Source: Serinus canaria (taxonomy: Eukaryota > Chordata > Aves > Passeriformes > Fringillidae). From it: a stretch of DNA of 64,000 bases. The notes below the pieces were generated by a model that had not been told where the DNA came from, ran no database searches, and saw nothing but the letters and a program-made list of their open reading frames with translations. Shown here piece after piece: positions 13,008 to 22,258 of the stretch. Positions within the stretch are counted from its first letter, which is position 1. Each line of letters begins with the position of its first letter. The stretch covers positions 33,455,059-33,519,058 of the forward strand of contig NC_066313.1 in the NCBI RefSeq assembly GCF_022539315.1. The letters run 5' to 3'. Both the position numbers and the translations under genes were made by a program.

Positions 13008-15500
13008 TTAGTATTTTGGCTTCTTGGAAAAAGGGGTCCGTGCTTGGAAGAACAGCTCAGGGGACCAGAGAGTTGGCTTTTCCAACACAACCCCTGAATA
13101 ATTTCCACCTGAGAGGTGATTCTCACCTTCTGAAGGGGAACAAGTTTTCAGGACAGGTTCATGTAAAACCAAGGTCTTGGTGACACTTGCAGATGAAGGA
13201 GTCGTTAGAATCCTGGCTCTATCCCCAGGGCTTATTCTCTCATTTTGGATGAGATTTTCATCATCTTCACTGCTCTTTCTGCTTTCAGAAATAGGGTTCC
13301 TGCCAGTGTGCCCACGGGTGGATTGCAAGTCAGCAGCCCAGCTAACTGCTTTTAAATTTAAAGATGCAGTTGGTTTCAGCCCTTTGTTTGAAGATGGAGG
13401 GATCCATTCCTCCAAGCTGACAGGCAGTTGGCTGTTCAGGAACTTCAGGGAAGCAGAGCTACCACTTTCTTTGTCTTTCCTGTTCCTTGGTCTCTCACGT
13501 TTCACTAACTTGCCGGTAAGCTGCTGCAGCAGAGTGTTCTGAAAGGAAGACCTGGATCGCTTACCTTTGGAATGGATTTTAGTGGGATTTTTAGGGGTGA
13601 AGAGGTTGATAAAAGAGCTTCTTTCCCCAACAGGCCATAGTTTCTGCAGAGGTTTTGTCATAGGAGTTGACTGTGAATAAGGAACGAAGTCCTGAGCACA
13701 AACTGAACTGCATTCTGAATCCCAAAAGGAGTAAGTTACAGGTGTACTGTGCTTGCTAAAAGCATGAGGGGACCTGGGTAGGGATGAGCTCAGTTTTGAA
13801 CTGTTACAAGGAACACCTCCAGGAGAAAGCACTGATTCAGCTGTGACTTTCTCTGTCAAAGTATCTTCCTGTACTGAAGAACTACATGATTTATTTAAGA
13901 ATTCCACAGGTTTTGCTACACCTCTTACACTTGCATCAAAGAGATCAGCAGAAGCATTGTAGCTGCCTTCAGGGAAGGTGTTGTTCCACTGCAGCTCTTT
14001 CCTACTAATACTTTTGAAGGTATTATCTGACAGTTCTCTCAATGGTTTAAATTCTCTTATATATATACTTTTTTCATTGTTGGGAGTCGGTGGATCAGAG
14101 ACCTGGGCCCCTGTGAGTGTAAGATCCGTTTTTTGGCTCGATGTAGAATAGTTTTCTTTATTTTCACAAGGAGCTAAACAGCTTTCACATGCAAAATGCA
14201 CACAGGTGGCTGTCTTGCTCTTTTTTGAACAGGAGGTTTCTCCATGCAGCCTAATAAAAGACCAAGAGGAATTTGCAGGGTCATTATTTGCTTCTTTGGA
14301 CCGCACAGATCTGCTCTGAGAAACAGAAGGCTCTGGTGTAACTGGCAAGGATGCTCCACCTTCCTTGAGGGTTGAAGATAAATCACTAGGGGAAGACTCA
14401 AATTGTGACACATCACCCGGAGGGTTTGCATTTGACTGAAGACAAGCAAACACTGTGGTCTCCCAACTATCGTTCCCTGCTGGTGGCAAGAGCCTCCCTG
14501 AGACACTGGCTGCAGGAAAATCACCTACAGCTTGCCTGGAATACGATTTGTTAAGATTTACACTCAACTTGCTGCTCTCAAGATGGACAAGTTTGCCTGC
14601 ATCAAGGCTGGGTGATGTTACAACACTCCTGCCATCCTCTATTCTGGCTAACAATTCATTTAGGCTCTCTGAGAATGGGAGCTCTTCCCAAAACATGAAG
14701 TCCATCTGAGACACTCCAGCTACATTTACGTGATTAGGAGCTGAGGTATCTCTCTTGCAAACAAGGGATTTGTGGGATTTTTCTCCATAAGAATAATTTC
14801 TACGATTAGTTTTTGGGTAATTGTTTTTTACCTCAGATTCCAAGGGATGTTGTAACAACTTGGAACTGTTTCCATATGAACATTTGGTGTTTGAAGAGGA
14901 AACTCTCTCCAATTTATCAGTTGCAGAGATACTGTCAGTCCAACTAAGCTGTGAACTCAATTCATTATCCTTCTCTTTATCCCCTTCCTTCACAGAAGAG
15001 ATCAGAAACTGTGAGTCCCAAAGAGTTTGATTGTTGAGGCTTACACTGCCCAATTCTGCAGAGACAGGCTTCTCCTCTTGTTCATGCTGTTCACTCACCA
15101 GCTTTCTCACTTCCAGAGTGGGAAAGTCTTCCGCTGTTACCCAAGCAACAGATGAAGTCAGACTTAAGGATTGCTGCCAGCACCCTAAAAAACTTTCCCT
15201 GCCACTAGACTGAACAGAACAGGAGCTCCTGCTCAGGCTAGACAAGCTGCTGAGCTCACTGAGAGGTTCATCTATGGGAGCTGATGACGCATCAGGTAAA
15301 TATGAGCTGTTCTTGCAGCTCCTGAATTTTGCCGACTGCAGGAGATGATCTAAGTAGCTGATAACAGTGAAGCCAGTAACAGCAGCATTTGGTGGGAAGA
15401 TCTGGCACGCCACAAGGTTTTTCGTACTTCTATTAATTCTGGAACACTTCTGCAAGATGCTGCTGGCAGCAGAATGCCCTCCATCTTCCCTTGCATAAAC
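13008..15500 (-). CDS. DDIAS: DDIAS coding exon 4 (large terminal exon)
   Basis: A single 2.5 kb exon coding for residues 132-961 and ending in TAA at 13010-13008. The acceptor is a strong T-rich tract ending CACCCAG at 15501. The frame stays open 12 codons into the intron, but splicing to the GVK end of exon 3 gives the human-like order IFGVK, then VYARED, then LVACQIFPP. The sequence is Ser/Thr-rich with weakly conserved islands. Confidence 0.95.
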   Translation of the reverse strand, partial: VYAREDGGHSAASSILQKCSRINRSTKNLVACQIFPPNAAVTGFTVISYLDHLLQSAKFRSCKNSSYLPDASSAPIDEPLSELSSLSSLSRSSCSVQSSGRESFLGCWQQSLSLTSSVAWVTAEDFPTLEVRKLVSEQHEQEEKPVSAELGSVSLNNQTLWDSQFLISSVKEGDKEKDNELSSQLSWTDSISATDKLERVSSSNTKCSYGNSSKLLQHPLESEVKNNYPKTNRRNYSYGEKSHKSLVCKRDTSAPNHVNVAGVSQMDFMFWEELPFSESLNELLARIEDGRSVVTSPSLDAGKLVHLESSKLSVNLNKSYSRQAVGDFPAASVSGRLLPPAGNDSWETTVFACLQSNANPPGDVSQFESSPSDLSSTLKEGGASLPVTPEPSVSQSRSVRSKEANNDPANSSWSFIRLHGETSCSKKSKTATCVHFACESCLAPCENKENYSTSSQKTDLTLTGAQVSDPPTPNNEKSIYIREFKPLRELSDNTFKSISRKELQWNNTFPEGSYNASADLFDASVRGVAKPVEFLNKSCSSSVQEDTLTEKVTAESVLSPGGVPCNSSKLSSSLPRSPHAFSKHSTPVTYSFWDSECSSVCAQDFVPYSQSTPMTKPLQKLWPVGERSSFINLFTPKNPTKIHSKGKRSRSSFQNTLLQQLTGKLVKRERPRNRKDKESGSSASLKFLNSQLPVSLEEWIPPSSNKGLKPTASLNLKAVSWAADLQSTRGHTGRNPISESRKSSEDDENLIQNERISPGDRARILTTPSSASVTKTLVLHEPVLKTCSPSEGENHLSGGNYSGVVLEKPTLWSPELFFQARTPFSKKPKY

Positions 15501-18500
15501 CTGGGTGAGGGGAAAGAAAACAAAAAAAACAATCAACTTAGAGAAAAAAATATTAACACACGTCTTTTAAGTCAAGCATAAATTTAGATCTCCCTTTTTG
15601 TCAGGATCTGCAGGGGAGAGAATACAAAACAGTCTGTCACACAAGGCCCTCCCTGGGAAATAAACCCTGGCAAGGGCTGTAAAGGGCATCTCAGTGAGAG
15701 GTTCTTTGCTTGTGGCAATTACAGAGTTTTGGAGCTCGAAAAACAACCAAGAACTCTGAGAAAGGACTTCACAGAAAATTTCTTCCTCCCTTTAAGGCAC
15801 TGAATGCTTCCGGGCCTCCTCTAGTGCAGTTCAGTGTGAATGGCTGGCAGCCTAAGGCCAGTGCTTTGCTTTTATGCAGGAGGCACTGGGCAGCACTTGA
15901 AACAAAGCACTCTGGTACCAGACACTTGACTTGGCAGCTGAGCTGCCAAAGCCAGCGTGGTACTTTCTGTGCACTACATCCGTGAAAGGGAAATAAGCTA
16001 CGATCTTTATCTGCTCAGATGGTTATAGAGAGCAGTGTTTCAAAGGACCTTCAACTGCAATTCTTTGTGAAACCTGCTTCTCTCTACACTGAAATTACAG
16101 GTGAAAAATGACATTAAACAGAGAGGGAATTAGCTCATATTTTAAGAAGTGGATAAACCCTTTCTCATCTACCCTTCAAGGTCTGGCATAGCCAGAGAGG
16201 CCAAAAAGCAGATATAGTCATCTATATCTCTTCCCTGAGTCTGTGCACGGTTTAAGGGTGAAGGCTGTTAGCCAAGGACAACACCCTCCTAGGTAAGTCT
16301 TTAAAAATATTTTTTGCTGATTCTGAGAATTATCTGGTACATATACACAGCTGAACACAACTACATAGAAATGTCTACAGCCATGGGCTGAACAGTCTTT
16401 GAATGTGTGTTCAGCTCTTGTGTGTGCAGGAGCAGCCATAGGGCTGGTGATATCTAGGATTAGTTATATTTGTCAAGGCATCAGGCCCAGAGACCCAGTC
16501 AAGGGTTCCAGGTAAGTAAAGTTAATCCAGTAAGACCTCCAACTTCCATTACTTAAGATGCTGTCCACCAGGAAAAATCTCAGTTCAGATACAACCTGTG
16601 GGAGAGGCAAAACACCTGCCAGGTAGGATTTAGTTCACAGATTTCATAATATGAATGACTCACATAAGCAACACTTGAAGAGAACCTTGAAGACTGTTTT
16701 TATAGAAATATTGCTAAGAACTAATATTTCAAAATGTGTTAAAACACTTAAAAGAGCCACCAATGCAGATGCTGAATAGCTGTACTTTAACAACATTTTG
16801 AAAATGCTCTGAAATCCAGAAATATTAAAATGCTACAAGGAGGAGTGCTTCTCCTTACATTTTAGACTGGAAAAGAGAATACACAGCATGGGAAAGGTAG
16901 GGCAGTGATTGGAAAGAGAGTCTGTTTCTTGCTCCAACCATACATGGTTTTTTTACAGGCTCCAAGCTGTTACTGGTTTGCACAGGAGCTGGCATTGCTC
17001 AGGCTCTCCAAAATGCACCCTGACAAGCTGTTAAGCTGACTACTGCCATTCAAGATGATTTTTGGATGTGACTCATTAAAAAAAAAAAAAAAACAACAAA
17101 AAAAACCAAAAAAAACACCCCAAAAAATAAAACCACAACAAACCACAGGAGTCTAGGGGAAAAGAAGCAGAATACTTCTCATGTCCTAGCCTTACATTTT
17201 CTCAAAAAGTTGTACATGAAGCTTTGATAAATTAGTCTATACCCCTAACTAGCTACAGAAACTCACTAAAAGGCCATAATGTGGATTAAATTTACCTTTA
17301 CTCCAAATATAAACCTTTTTCCAATGAAACAGGTTTCCACTGCTTGAACTAACGCTCTTGCAGCTGACTCTGTGTTTATTTCTCCTGACAGCTGATTGAA
17401 GTCTTGAATATACCTAGAATAAAAACACACAGAAGTTTTGGACCAACAGAGGAAGAAGACTTACATGGCATTTTAGCTGTAGTATAGTGCTAATGAGGAC
17501 ACATGTTAAGGAAAAGATTTTGTGCTAGCTTCAACTAAACTCAGAATGAAAACAGGAAAACCATGAACCTATAAATTAAATTCTTTAGTTCACCTAACTT
17601 GTTAGTGAGATAAAGTAAACAAAACAACCGCTCTGAACAAGTTCAATACACACACAACTTTCAGGTGCTCCCCACGAGGCTGTGATTTTTCTGCCAACAC
17701 AGTGACTGTACAACACTGGTCAAGATGCTGCTATTCCTCACACATCCTTCCTGCCCAGCCTTTACAGCACGGCAGTATCCATGTAAAACATGGAAATAAC
17801 TGCTTTTCACAGCTGACAGCAGTACAGCAGTGTAGCGTAAAATGCCTGTCACGAGCATGTTATTAATGCTGCCAATATGCCATTACAAACAATTCATCTT
17901 TGAGCCTTGATAACACAAGGCATTGGGAAAATCACAGACTAGAGAAAGAAGCAGGGAATCTATCTGAATATCCCATCCTGGCAGTTTCACATTTCAAAAA
18001 ATCTGAAGTCCATGATGTGGGTGGTCAGGCTCTGAGGACTAACAGACTTTCTTAGAAATCCCTTCTTTCTTCAGGAAAATTTGGTAATACTGCCAAATAG
18101 TCACAAGGTGCATTCAAACCCTTAAAAAAGAAAAGCCAGAGGCTCTATCTGAAAAAGCCAACTTACTTAAACAAAGGAAATTCAATCATCTCAAAAAAAG
18201 GAGAAAGGACACAAGGAAGAAGCCAAACCAACTGAGCAGTGAGGCTCACTTAACAGGCAGTAGCAACCTTCAATAGACAAGTGGAGGGTTTCTTTTACTA
18301 CTTAGAAGTAATCCATCTCAAAACATCAAGACTTCAGGAAGAAACAAACTTCCACACTTTCTCAAGGTGATGGGTACCAAGGAAATGCTGGAAGGGAACG
18401 CTAGCAGTTACTTCCCACTCATCTTCCCACCATCTAGGCTCATTGCAGTTTTTTTAGGCTGAATAAATAGGAGCAGCTATATGGTCAGACAAGCTATTCC

Positions 18501-19526
18501 TTACCTCTGCAGATTCTCTGCGGTGACCCCAAAGAATGGATCTAAGCAACTTCCAAAAACAGTGATGTCAAACAAATCATTAGTGTCAGCAATCTTTAGG
18601 GACAACCTATATCTGTAGCTCGCATCTTTAGCTTCACCTGTGCAGCCACATTTTAGACAGTTGAACCTGACAAAAGACAGTAAAAGGATAAAAAAGACTG
18701 AATGTATGAACATCTGTTAATCACTGCTGAGGTAAGAATTTATCTGCAGCTGTAAATATTACTACTATAATGCATCAAAGATTCCATTAAAAACTTAAGA
18801 TTTTTTTCTTTACTCCTTGAGGCATTAATCTTACCAAAGGCTCAGAACAAGATGTGTGTATTATGACAGAATGCCTCTGGTTTCTTTCACTGATTTATTA
18901 AATGCTAGCCTGTTGTGAAATTTAAGGGACAGTGGGTTTTCAGAGACTGTTGGGGTGCAATTTTGAATTTCCTGCACTCAATTTTCTCACATTTCGTTCT
19001 GGCTTGGGATTTTTCCTCCTGCAGCTTGAGTATAAATACCTAGATTTAAAAAATAATCAGGAAACAGAAGTGTTATTTTGTACTTCAGCATTTGAAACAA
19101 TAGACATCCTTGTTTTACAAAGTCAGCTCCTTCTATTTAGTGCTGGCATTCATTGATTTACTCTTCTTCTGCGTGTCAGAGATTTCACCCACCACTGCAA
19201 TTAAAAAAGAAAGCTCATCCTTTTCTGGACATGCACTCAGTGAAGAGTCATGCAGGACTACCAGGTGCACTGCACACGTAGAATGAGATGAAAAAAAATA
19301 AAGTCAGGATTTGATCTGGAGGGGCTGGATTTTCACCACTTTGTTTAGCATTCAGCTAACAGAGATCCCCAAGTTAATGGAAATCAGTACATGATCCCCA
19401 AAACAGGACATACCTCCTGGAATCCAGTATCAGCCTAGAAAAGCAGTTTTGACAGGCAGGATAGATGAAGCAGGAATTCTGGATGGAAATCACAGAGGCA
19501 GCCAAGAGTCCCTGCACACTACTCAT
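13008..19526 (-). CDS. DDIAS: DDIAS (DNA damage-induced apoptosis suppressor), complete coding region, 4 coding exons
   Basis: DDIAS (also noxin or C11orf82) is a nuclear/cytoplasmic protein linked in mammals to cell survival after DNA damage. The coding join is 19526-19414, 18666-18505, 17413-17296 and 15500-13008, totalling 2886 nt, or 961 residues (human about 998). Exon phases match exactly: AG|G arginine codons at the first two junctions and phase 0 at the third. The first ~145 residues carry an OB-fold/zinc-ribbon region resembling the RPA large-subunit C-terminal domain. Its ligands appear to be C25-x2-C28 and C41-x2-C44, followed by the well conserved SLKIADTNDLFDITVFG stretch. The rest is long, Ser-rich, probably disordered and poorly conserved, with islands matching the human protein: DASADLFD (~residue 650), DFVPYSQSTPM, EEWIPP and LWSPELF (~942). 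A basic Lys/Arg-rich segment near residues 775-805 could be a nuclear localisation signal. The gene is divergent to PRCP and shares its promoter region. Identity is secure; molecular function comes from family knowledge. Confidence 0.95.
15501..17295 (-). other. DDIAS: DDIAS intron between coding exons 3 and 4
   Basis: Non-coding. It contains an A-rich low-complexity tract at 17077-17147; I recognise nothing else in it. Confidence 0.85.
17077..17147. repeat. A-rich low-complexity tract
   Basis: A run of A interrupted by short C blocks. Its complement resembles the T/G tracts at 27839 and 35600. Confidence 0.85.
17296..17413 (-). CDS. DDIAS: DDIAS coding exon 3
   Basis: This exon is missed by simple ORF scanning because it has no internal Met start. 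On the minus strand it reads YIQDFNQLSG, then AVETCFIGKRFIFGVK, matching the human YIQDPNK and AVETCFVGQSFIFGV. The acceptor AG lies at 17415-17414 and the donor GTAAAT starts at 17295. It ends at a codon boundary. Confidence 0.94.
17414..18504 (-). other. DDIAS: DDIAS intron between coding exons 2 and 3
   Basis: Non-coding unique sequence; I see no recognisable element. Confidence 0.85.
18505..18666 (-). CDS. DDIAS: DDIAS coding exon 2
   Basis: Begins by completing an Arg codon, then reads FNCLKCG, the second CxxC pair of the zinc ribbon. It continues through YRYRLSLKIAD and VFGSCLDPFFG, the best conserved part of the protein. The acceptor follows a pyrimidine-rich tract ending TTTTGTCAG. 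The donor is GTAAGG on the minus strand. Confidence 0.95.
18667..19413 (-). other. DDIAS: DDIAS intron between coding exons 1 and 2
   Basis: Non-coding; I see nothing notable. Confidence 0.85.
19414..19526 (-). CDS. DDIAS: DDIAS coding exon 1 (start codon exon)
   Basis: Encodes residues 1-37, starting MSSVQGLLAAS and containing SCFIYPACQNC, which aligns with the human SSFIYPSCQKC. It holds the first zinc-ribbon CxxC pair. The ATG at 19526-19524 was chosen because it aligns with the human start and is the only Met before the conserved block. Its -3 base is C, so the start context is weak. The exon ends AG before GTATGT. Confidence 0.93.
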
Positions 19527-19542
19527 TTGCTCACAGCATCAC
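19527..19542 (-). other. DDIAS: DDIAS 5'UTR segment with a two-codon upstream ORF
   Basis: The predicted acceptor (TTTCAG ending at 19543) leaves only 16 bases of 5'UTR in this exon. They contain ATG-CTG-TGA at 19539-19531, a Met-Leu minimal ORF. It ends four bases before the main ATG and is in a different frame. Confidence 0.6.
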
Positions 19543-21571
19543 CTGAAACGAGTAAGTTGAAATGGTTAGAAGAGTTCTCATGAGATGTCAATATTAACTG
19601 CTTTCAGTTGGGTTATTTTAACTTTTTGAACAGCAGCCTTCAGGAAATTATGATCTCTCTTTGAAAACAGAAATTCTATGAATTAACTCTTAAAAATTAA
19701 TAATAATAAAAAAAAGATTGAGTTACACAATATGAAGGAACTGTTGATGGCATTTGCACACCATTGCACACAGATCATGCAAATCCTCACTTGTATTTAT
19801 GGATCTTTATCAGAATTATCCCTGGGCACAGCACTGCAGTAAATAGCTTTCTAATTCTTTTCCTCACTTTAGAGTGAAGTCACAAGATAGGGTTAAAAAG
19901 TGAAATGATTCTGCACTTGTAACTCTACAAATGTTTCAACACCAATGACTTGGAGAGGTTACTCAGAAAACCCTGAAAAAGGCTCACAATAGCAGCTGTA
20001 TTTGCTCCTATATCATTCTCTTTGAGCTAAAAGGGCAGCTCCTGGTCAACTGAGGCTGCACAGATTTGACAAATAAATAATGAACTAAACAATTAAATAA
20101 ATAGGAATTAATTTATTTTTATTCAGTATTGCTTTCCTGCATATTTATTTCGGCTTTATTACACTATACTGCACAAAACATCAACTTTTAAGAAACTTCC
20201 AGTATTTTAGACAGACAAAATTTATTTTTCTCAGCAGATCTTAAAAAAATGTAGACAACAATCACAGAATCCTGGAATGGTTTGGGTTGGATGGGACTTA
20301 CACATGCCCTAGTTCCAGCCCCAATGCCATGGGCAGGGACACCTTCCACTAGGCCAAGTCACTTGGAGCCTCATCCAACACCTCAAATCACAGAGCTCCA
20401 ACTTAAATGGCCAAAATGTTCTCTACAGCTCAATCAAACAACTCCTTAAAAGTCTGTATGTGCAAAAGCTCTTTTATCACAGCCGTAGCTAAATATAAAT
20501 CTCTCTTTGATATAAACTGCAGAACAGGAAGGGAATTCCACATCTTCATCCCAAAACTCTCTCTGAGAGGCAAAAGACCAAAGAGATAGAGGAGACTCAA
20601 GTATGGCTTTTGCAGGTTAAAATAAATCCCACCTTCTGTAATCAACAATGATGTTTTGTTCATGTTTTGCCACCAGAAAGTTAAACTTAAAGGCTACTCC
20701 TTTGCCCTTTGGAACATCTGGAAAATGGAGGTAGGGAAATGGAAAAGCTGTAATAGGAGGCCAAACACAATAAGAAAAAAATAATCTCTTCAGCACATAC
20801 ATATTAACAAAAACTAATTTTACTCAATATATGGAATAGTGAATGCCTTCAACTCTTACCAAAAGGGAACTATTTTGTTTTAGTAACAAAGATTTTGTTT
20901 TAGTACAAGATAACATTAAAAAGTACATGGAAAATACATCGATATATAGAAAAGGAGAAGTAAAGTTAAGTCTCATTTTTTTATTGCTCAAAATGGTGGG
21001 CTTGGAGAAACTAGTAGGTCCTTCATTCCCACCTGTTTTCAACGGAGAACTCCAGAAACGAAGATTACATAGTTCTTGTTACGTGCACTTTTACGGGACA
21101 TTAAAAAACACACAACAAACCCAAAAATCCCACAAAAGCACACCCCAGAAAACAGAGAACACTGCAAGTATCAAACTGAAATACGGGAGATAAAGCACAG
21201 CGTGAAAGCGCTCACACAGGTTCCGCCAAGAGCAGACTCGAGATCTCCAGCTCTATATCGCTTTGGAAGAAATACAGCACTCACTACCTGCACGCAGACT
21301 GAAAGAGGTCGGCAGGAATAAATCTGTTTTACTCGAACTTTTTGTAACAAACCAAACAACCCAAACCTCAGCGCCCGGCCGGGGAATCACAGAGCCCGGC
21401 TGCCCTCGCTGCACGGCTCCAGCGCGGTCCCTGGTGCCCTCTGGTGATCCCGCTGCTTCGCTCTCTCCCTAAGGAAAACCAAAAGCACGGCTCGGTAACA
21501 CATCTCGCTCCCGTTTGCACCCCTGAGCCTCCCCGAGGCCGACAGCGAGGGGCCGGTCCGGTTCGACTCAC
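19543..21571 (-). other. DDIAS: DDIAS first (5'UTR) intron
   Basis: Inferred intron joining the non-coding first exon (donor GTGAGT starting at 21571) to the start-codon exon (acceptor AG at 19544-19543). It contains a CR1 fragment near 20264-20450. The join rests on splice-site quality and the known non-coding first exon of mammalian DDIAS as I recall it. Confidence 0.6.
20264..20450 (-). mobile_element. CR1 LINE 3'-end fragment
   Basis: The + strand starts near CACAGAATCCTGGAATGG, then reads the reverse complement of the CR1 3' end with the GGTTTGGGTTGGATGGGACT and CCATGGGCAGGGACACC blocks. It degrades past 20350, so the far end is approximate. Confidence 0.88.
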
Positions 21572-21640
21572 CCAGGCGCGGGCTGCGCTCGGAGCCGAGC
21601 CGGGCCGGGCCGGGCCGGGCCAGGCAGCCCCGGGGCCTGA
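21572..21640 (-). other. DDIAS: Probable DDIAS non-coding exon 1
   Basis: A strong donor (CTGG|GTGAGT on the minus strand) ends at 21572 in GC-rich sequence just downstream, in DDIAS orientation, of a CCAAT box. The transcription start cannot be fixed by eye, so the outer coordinate is a guess. Confidence 0.5.
21601..21620. repeat. (CGGGC)4 pentanucleotide repeat
   Basis: Four perfect tandem CGGGC units in the CpG island, near the expected DDIAS start site. Confidence 0.9.
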
Positions 21641-21708
21641 GGCAGAGCGGAAGGGCGGAAGTGCAGCTGCTGAGCGCCGCCACGGGGGCGGGATGACGCG
21701 TCGCTCAG

Positions 21709-21713
21709 CCAAT
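21709..21713 (+). promoter_or_regulatory. CCAAT box 1
   Basis: CAGCCAATCG context, an NF-Y-type site closest to DDIAS, about 70-100 bases upstream of its likely start. Confidence 0.6.
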
Positions 21714-21749
21714 CGTAACGCACTCCGAGGGGAGAGCGGCCCTTCTCGC

Positions 21750-21754
21750 CCAAT
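21750..21754 (+). promoter_or_regulatory. CCAAT box 2
   Basis: CGCCCAATCA context, 41 bases from box 1, which is close to four helical turns. Confidence 0.55.
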
Positions 21755-21813
21755 CACAAAGCGAGAACGTCGGCCGCGCCCCTGCAAGGCGCGGAGAGGC
21801 GAGACGGGTGGAT

Positions 21814-21819
21814 CACGTG
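21814..21819 (+). promoter_or_regulatory. CACGTG E-box (CLEAR-like)
   Basis: ATCACGTGCT matches the core of the TFEB/MITF lysosomal-gene (CLEAR) element. PRCP is a lysosomal enzyme, so this site is plausible. USF or MYC binding would look the same. Confidence 0.5.
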
Positions 21820-21830
21820 CTTCAGGACAG

Positions 21831-21835
21831 CCAAT
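21831..21835 (+). promoter_or_regulatory. CCAAT box 3
   Basis: CAGCCAATCG context, the same extended sequence as box 1, 12 bases after the E-box. Confidence 0.55.
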
Positions 21836-21931
21836 CGCTGCCTCCCCGCGGGAGGCCGCGCGGCCGAAACACCTATGGAAGCCGCCCCGACCAACCGCGA
21901 AGGCGTGCGCGAGCTAACAGCCGACCAGCAC

Positions 21932-21936
21932 CCAAT
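21932..21936 (+). promoter_or_regulatory. CCAAT box 4
   Basis: CACCCAATCGG context, about 120 bases upstream of the PRCP TATA box. Confidence 0.5.
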
Positions 21937-22053
21937 CGGAAGGCGCCGCTGGCTAGGGCCCGCCCCTGCACGTGTAGGTTGGCCCCGCCCCCAGGGCCCC
22001 GCCGCTCCCCGCGGGGCCGCGCGGGGCAGCCCCGGGCGGGAGGGCCGGGCCCG

Positions 22054-22060
22054 TATAAAG
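22054..22060 (+). promoter_or_regulatory. PRCP: TATA box of PRCP
   Basis: TATAAAG in GC-rich surroundings, 79 bases before the PRCP ATG. A start site about 25-30 bases downstream (near 22085) would give a short 5'UTR of about 48 bases. Confidence 0.65.
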
Positions 22061-22084
22061 CGGCGGGGCCGTGCTCGCTCCTGC

Positions 22085-22132
22085 TTCTCCTGTAGCCGCT
22101 CCTGATACTTGCTGCCCCTGCTGCCCGCGGCG
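22085..22132 (+). other. PRCP: Probable PRCP 5'UTR
   Basis: GC-rich leader between the position predicted from the TATA box and the start codon. The start site is inferred. Confidence 0.5.
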
Positions 22133-22258
22133 ATGCTGCGGCTCCTCCTGCTCCTGCCGCTCCTCGGTGCGGTCGGCGCCCTGCCCGCCCTGTTCCGCCG
22201 CCCCCGGAGCACCTCGCTGCCTGCCGGGCCGTACGTGAGGCGCTACCTGAGCCAGCAG
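22133..22258 (+). CDS. PRCP: PRCP exon 1 (signal peptide)
   Basis: Encodes residues 1-42: signal peptide, short Arg/Pro-rich propeptide and YLSQQ, followed by the donor CAG|GTGGGA. Spliced to exon 2 it gives YLSQQIDHFGF, which aligns without gaps to the human YFQQKVDHFGF. Confidence 0.93.

Noticed and set aside
13177..13542. Open frame on the + strand within DDIAS exon 4
   Set aside because: It is antisense to a well supported exon and has no recognisable product; a shadow frame.
15501..15536. Twelve extra codons (MIVFFVFFPLTQ) before DDIAS exon 4
   Set aside because: This is the polypyrimidine tract of the acceptor read in frame. Splicing from exon 3 gives the homologous protein.
22109..22132. 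In-frame TTG extension upstream of the PRCP ATG
   Set aside because: Vertebrate initiation prefers the ATG at 22133, which has G at -3 and opens directly into a signal peptide.
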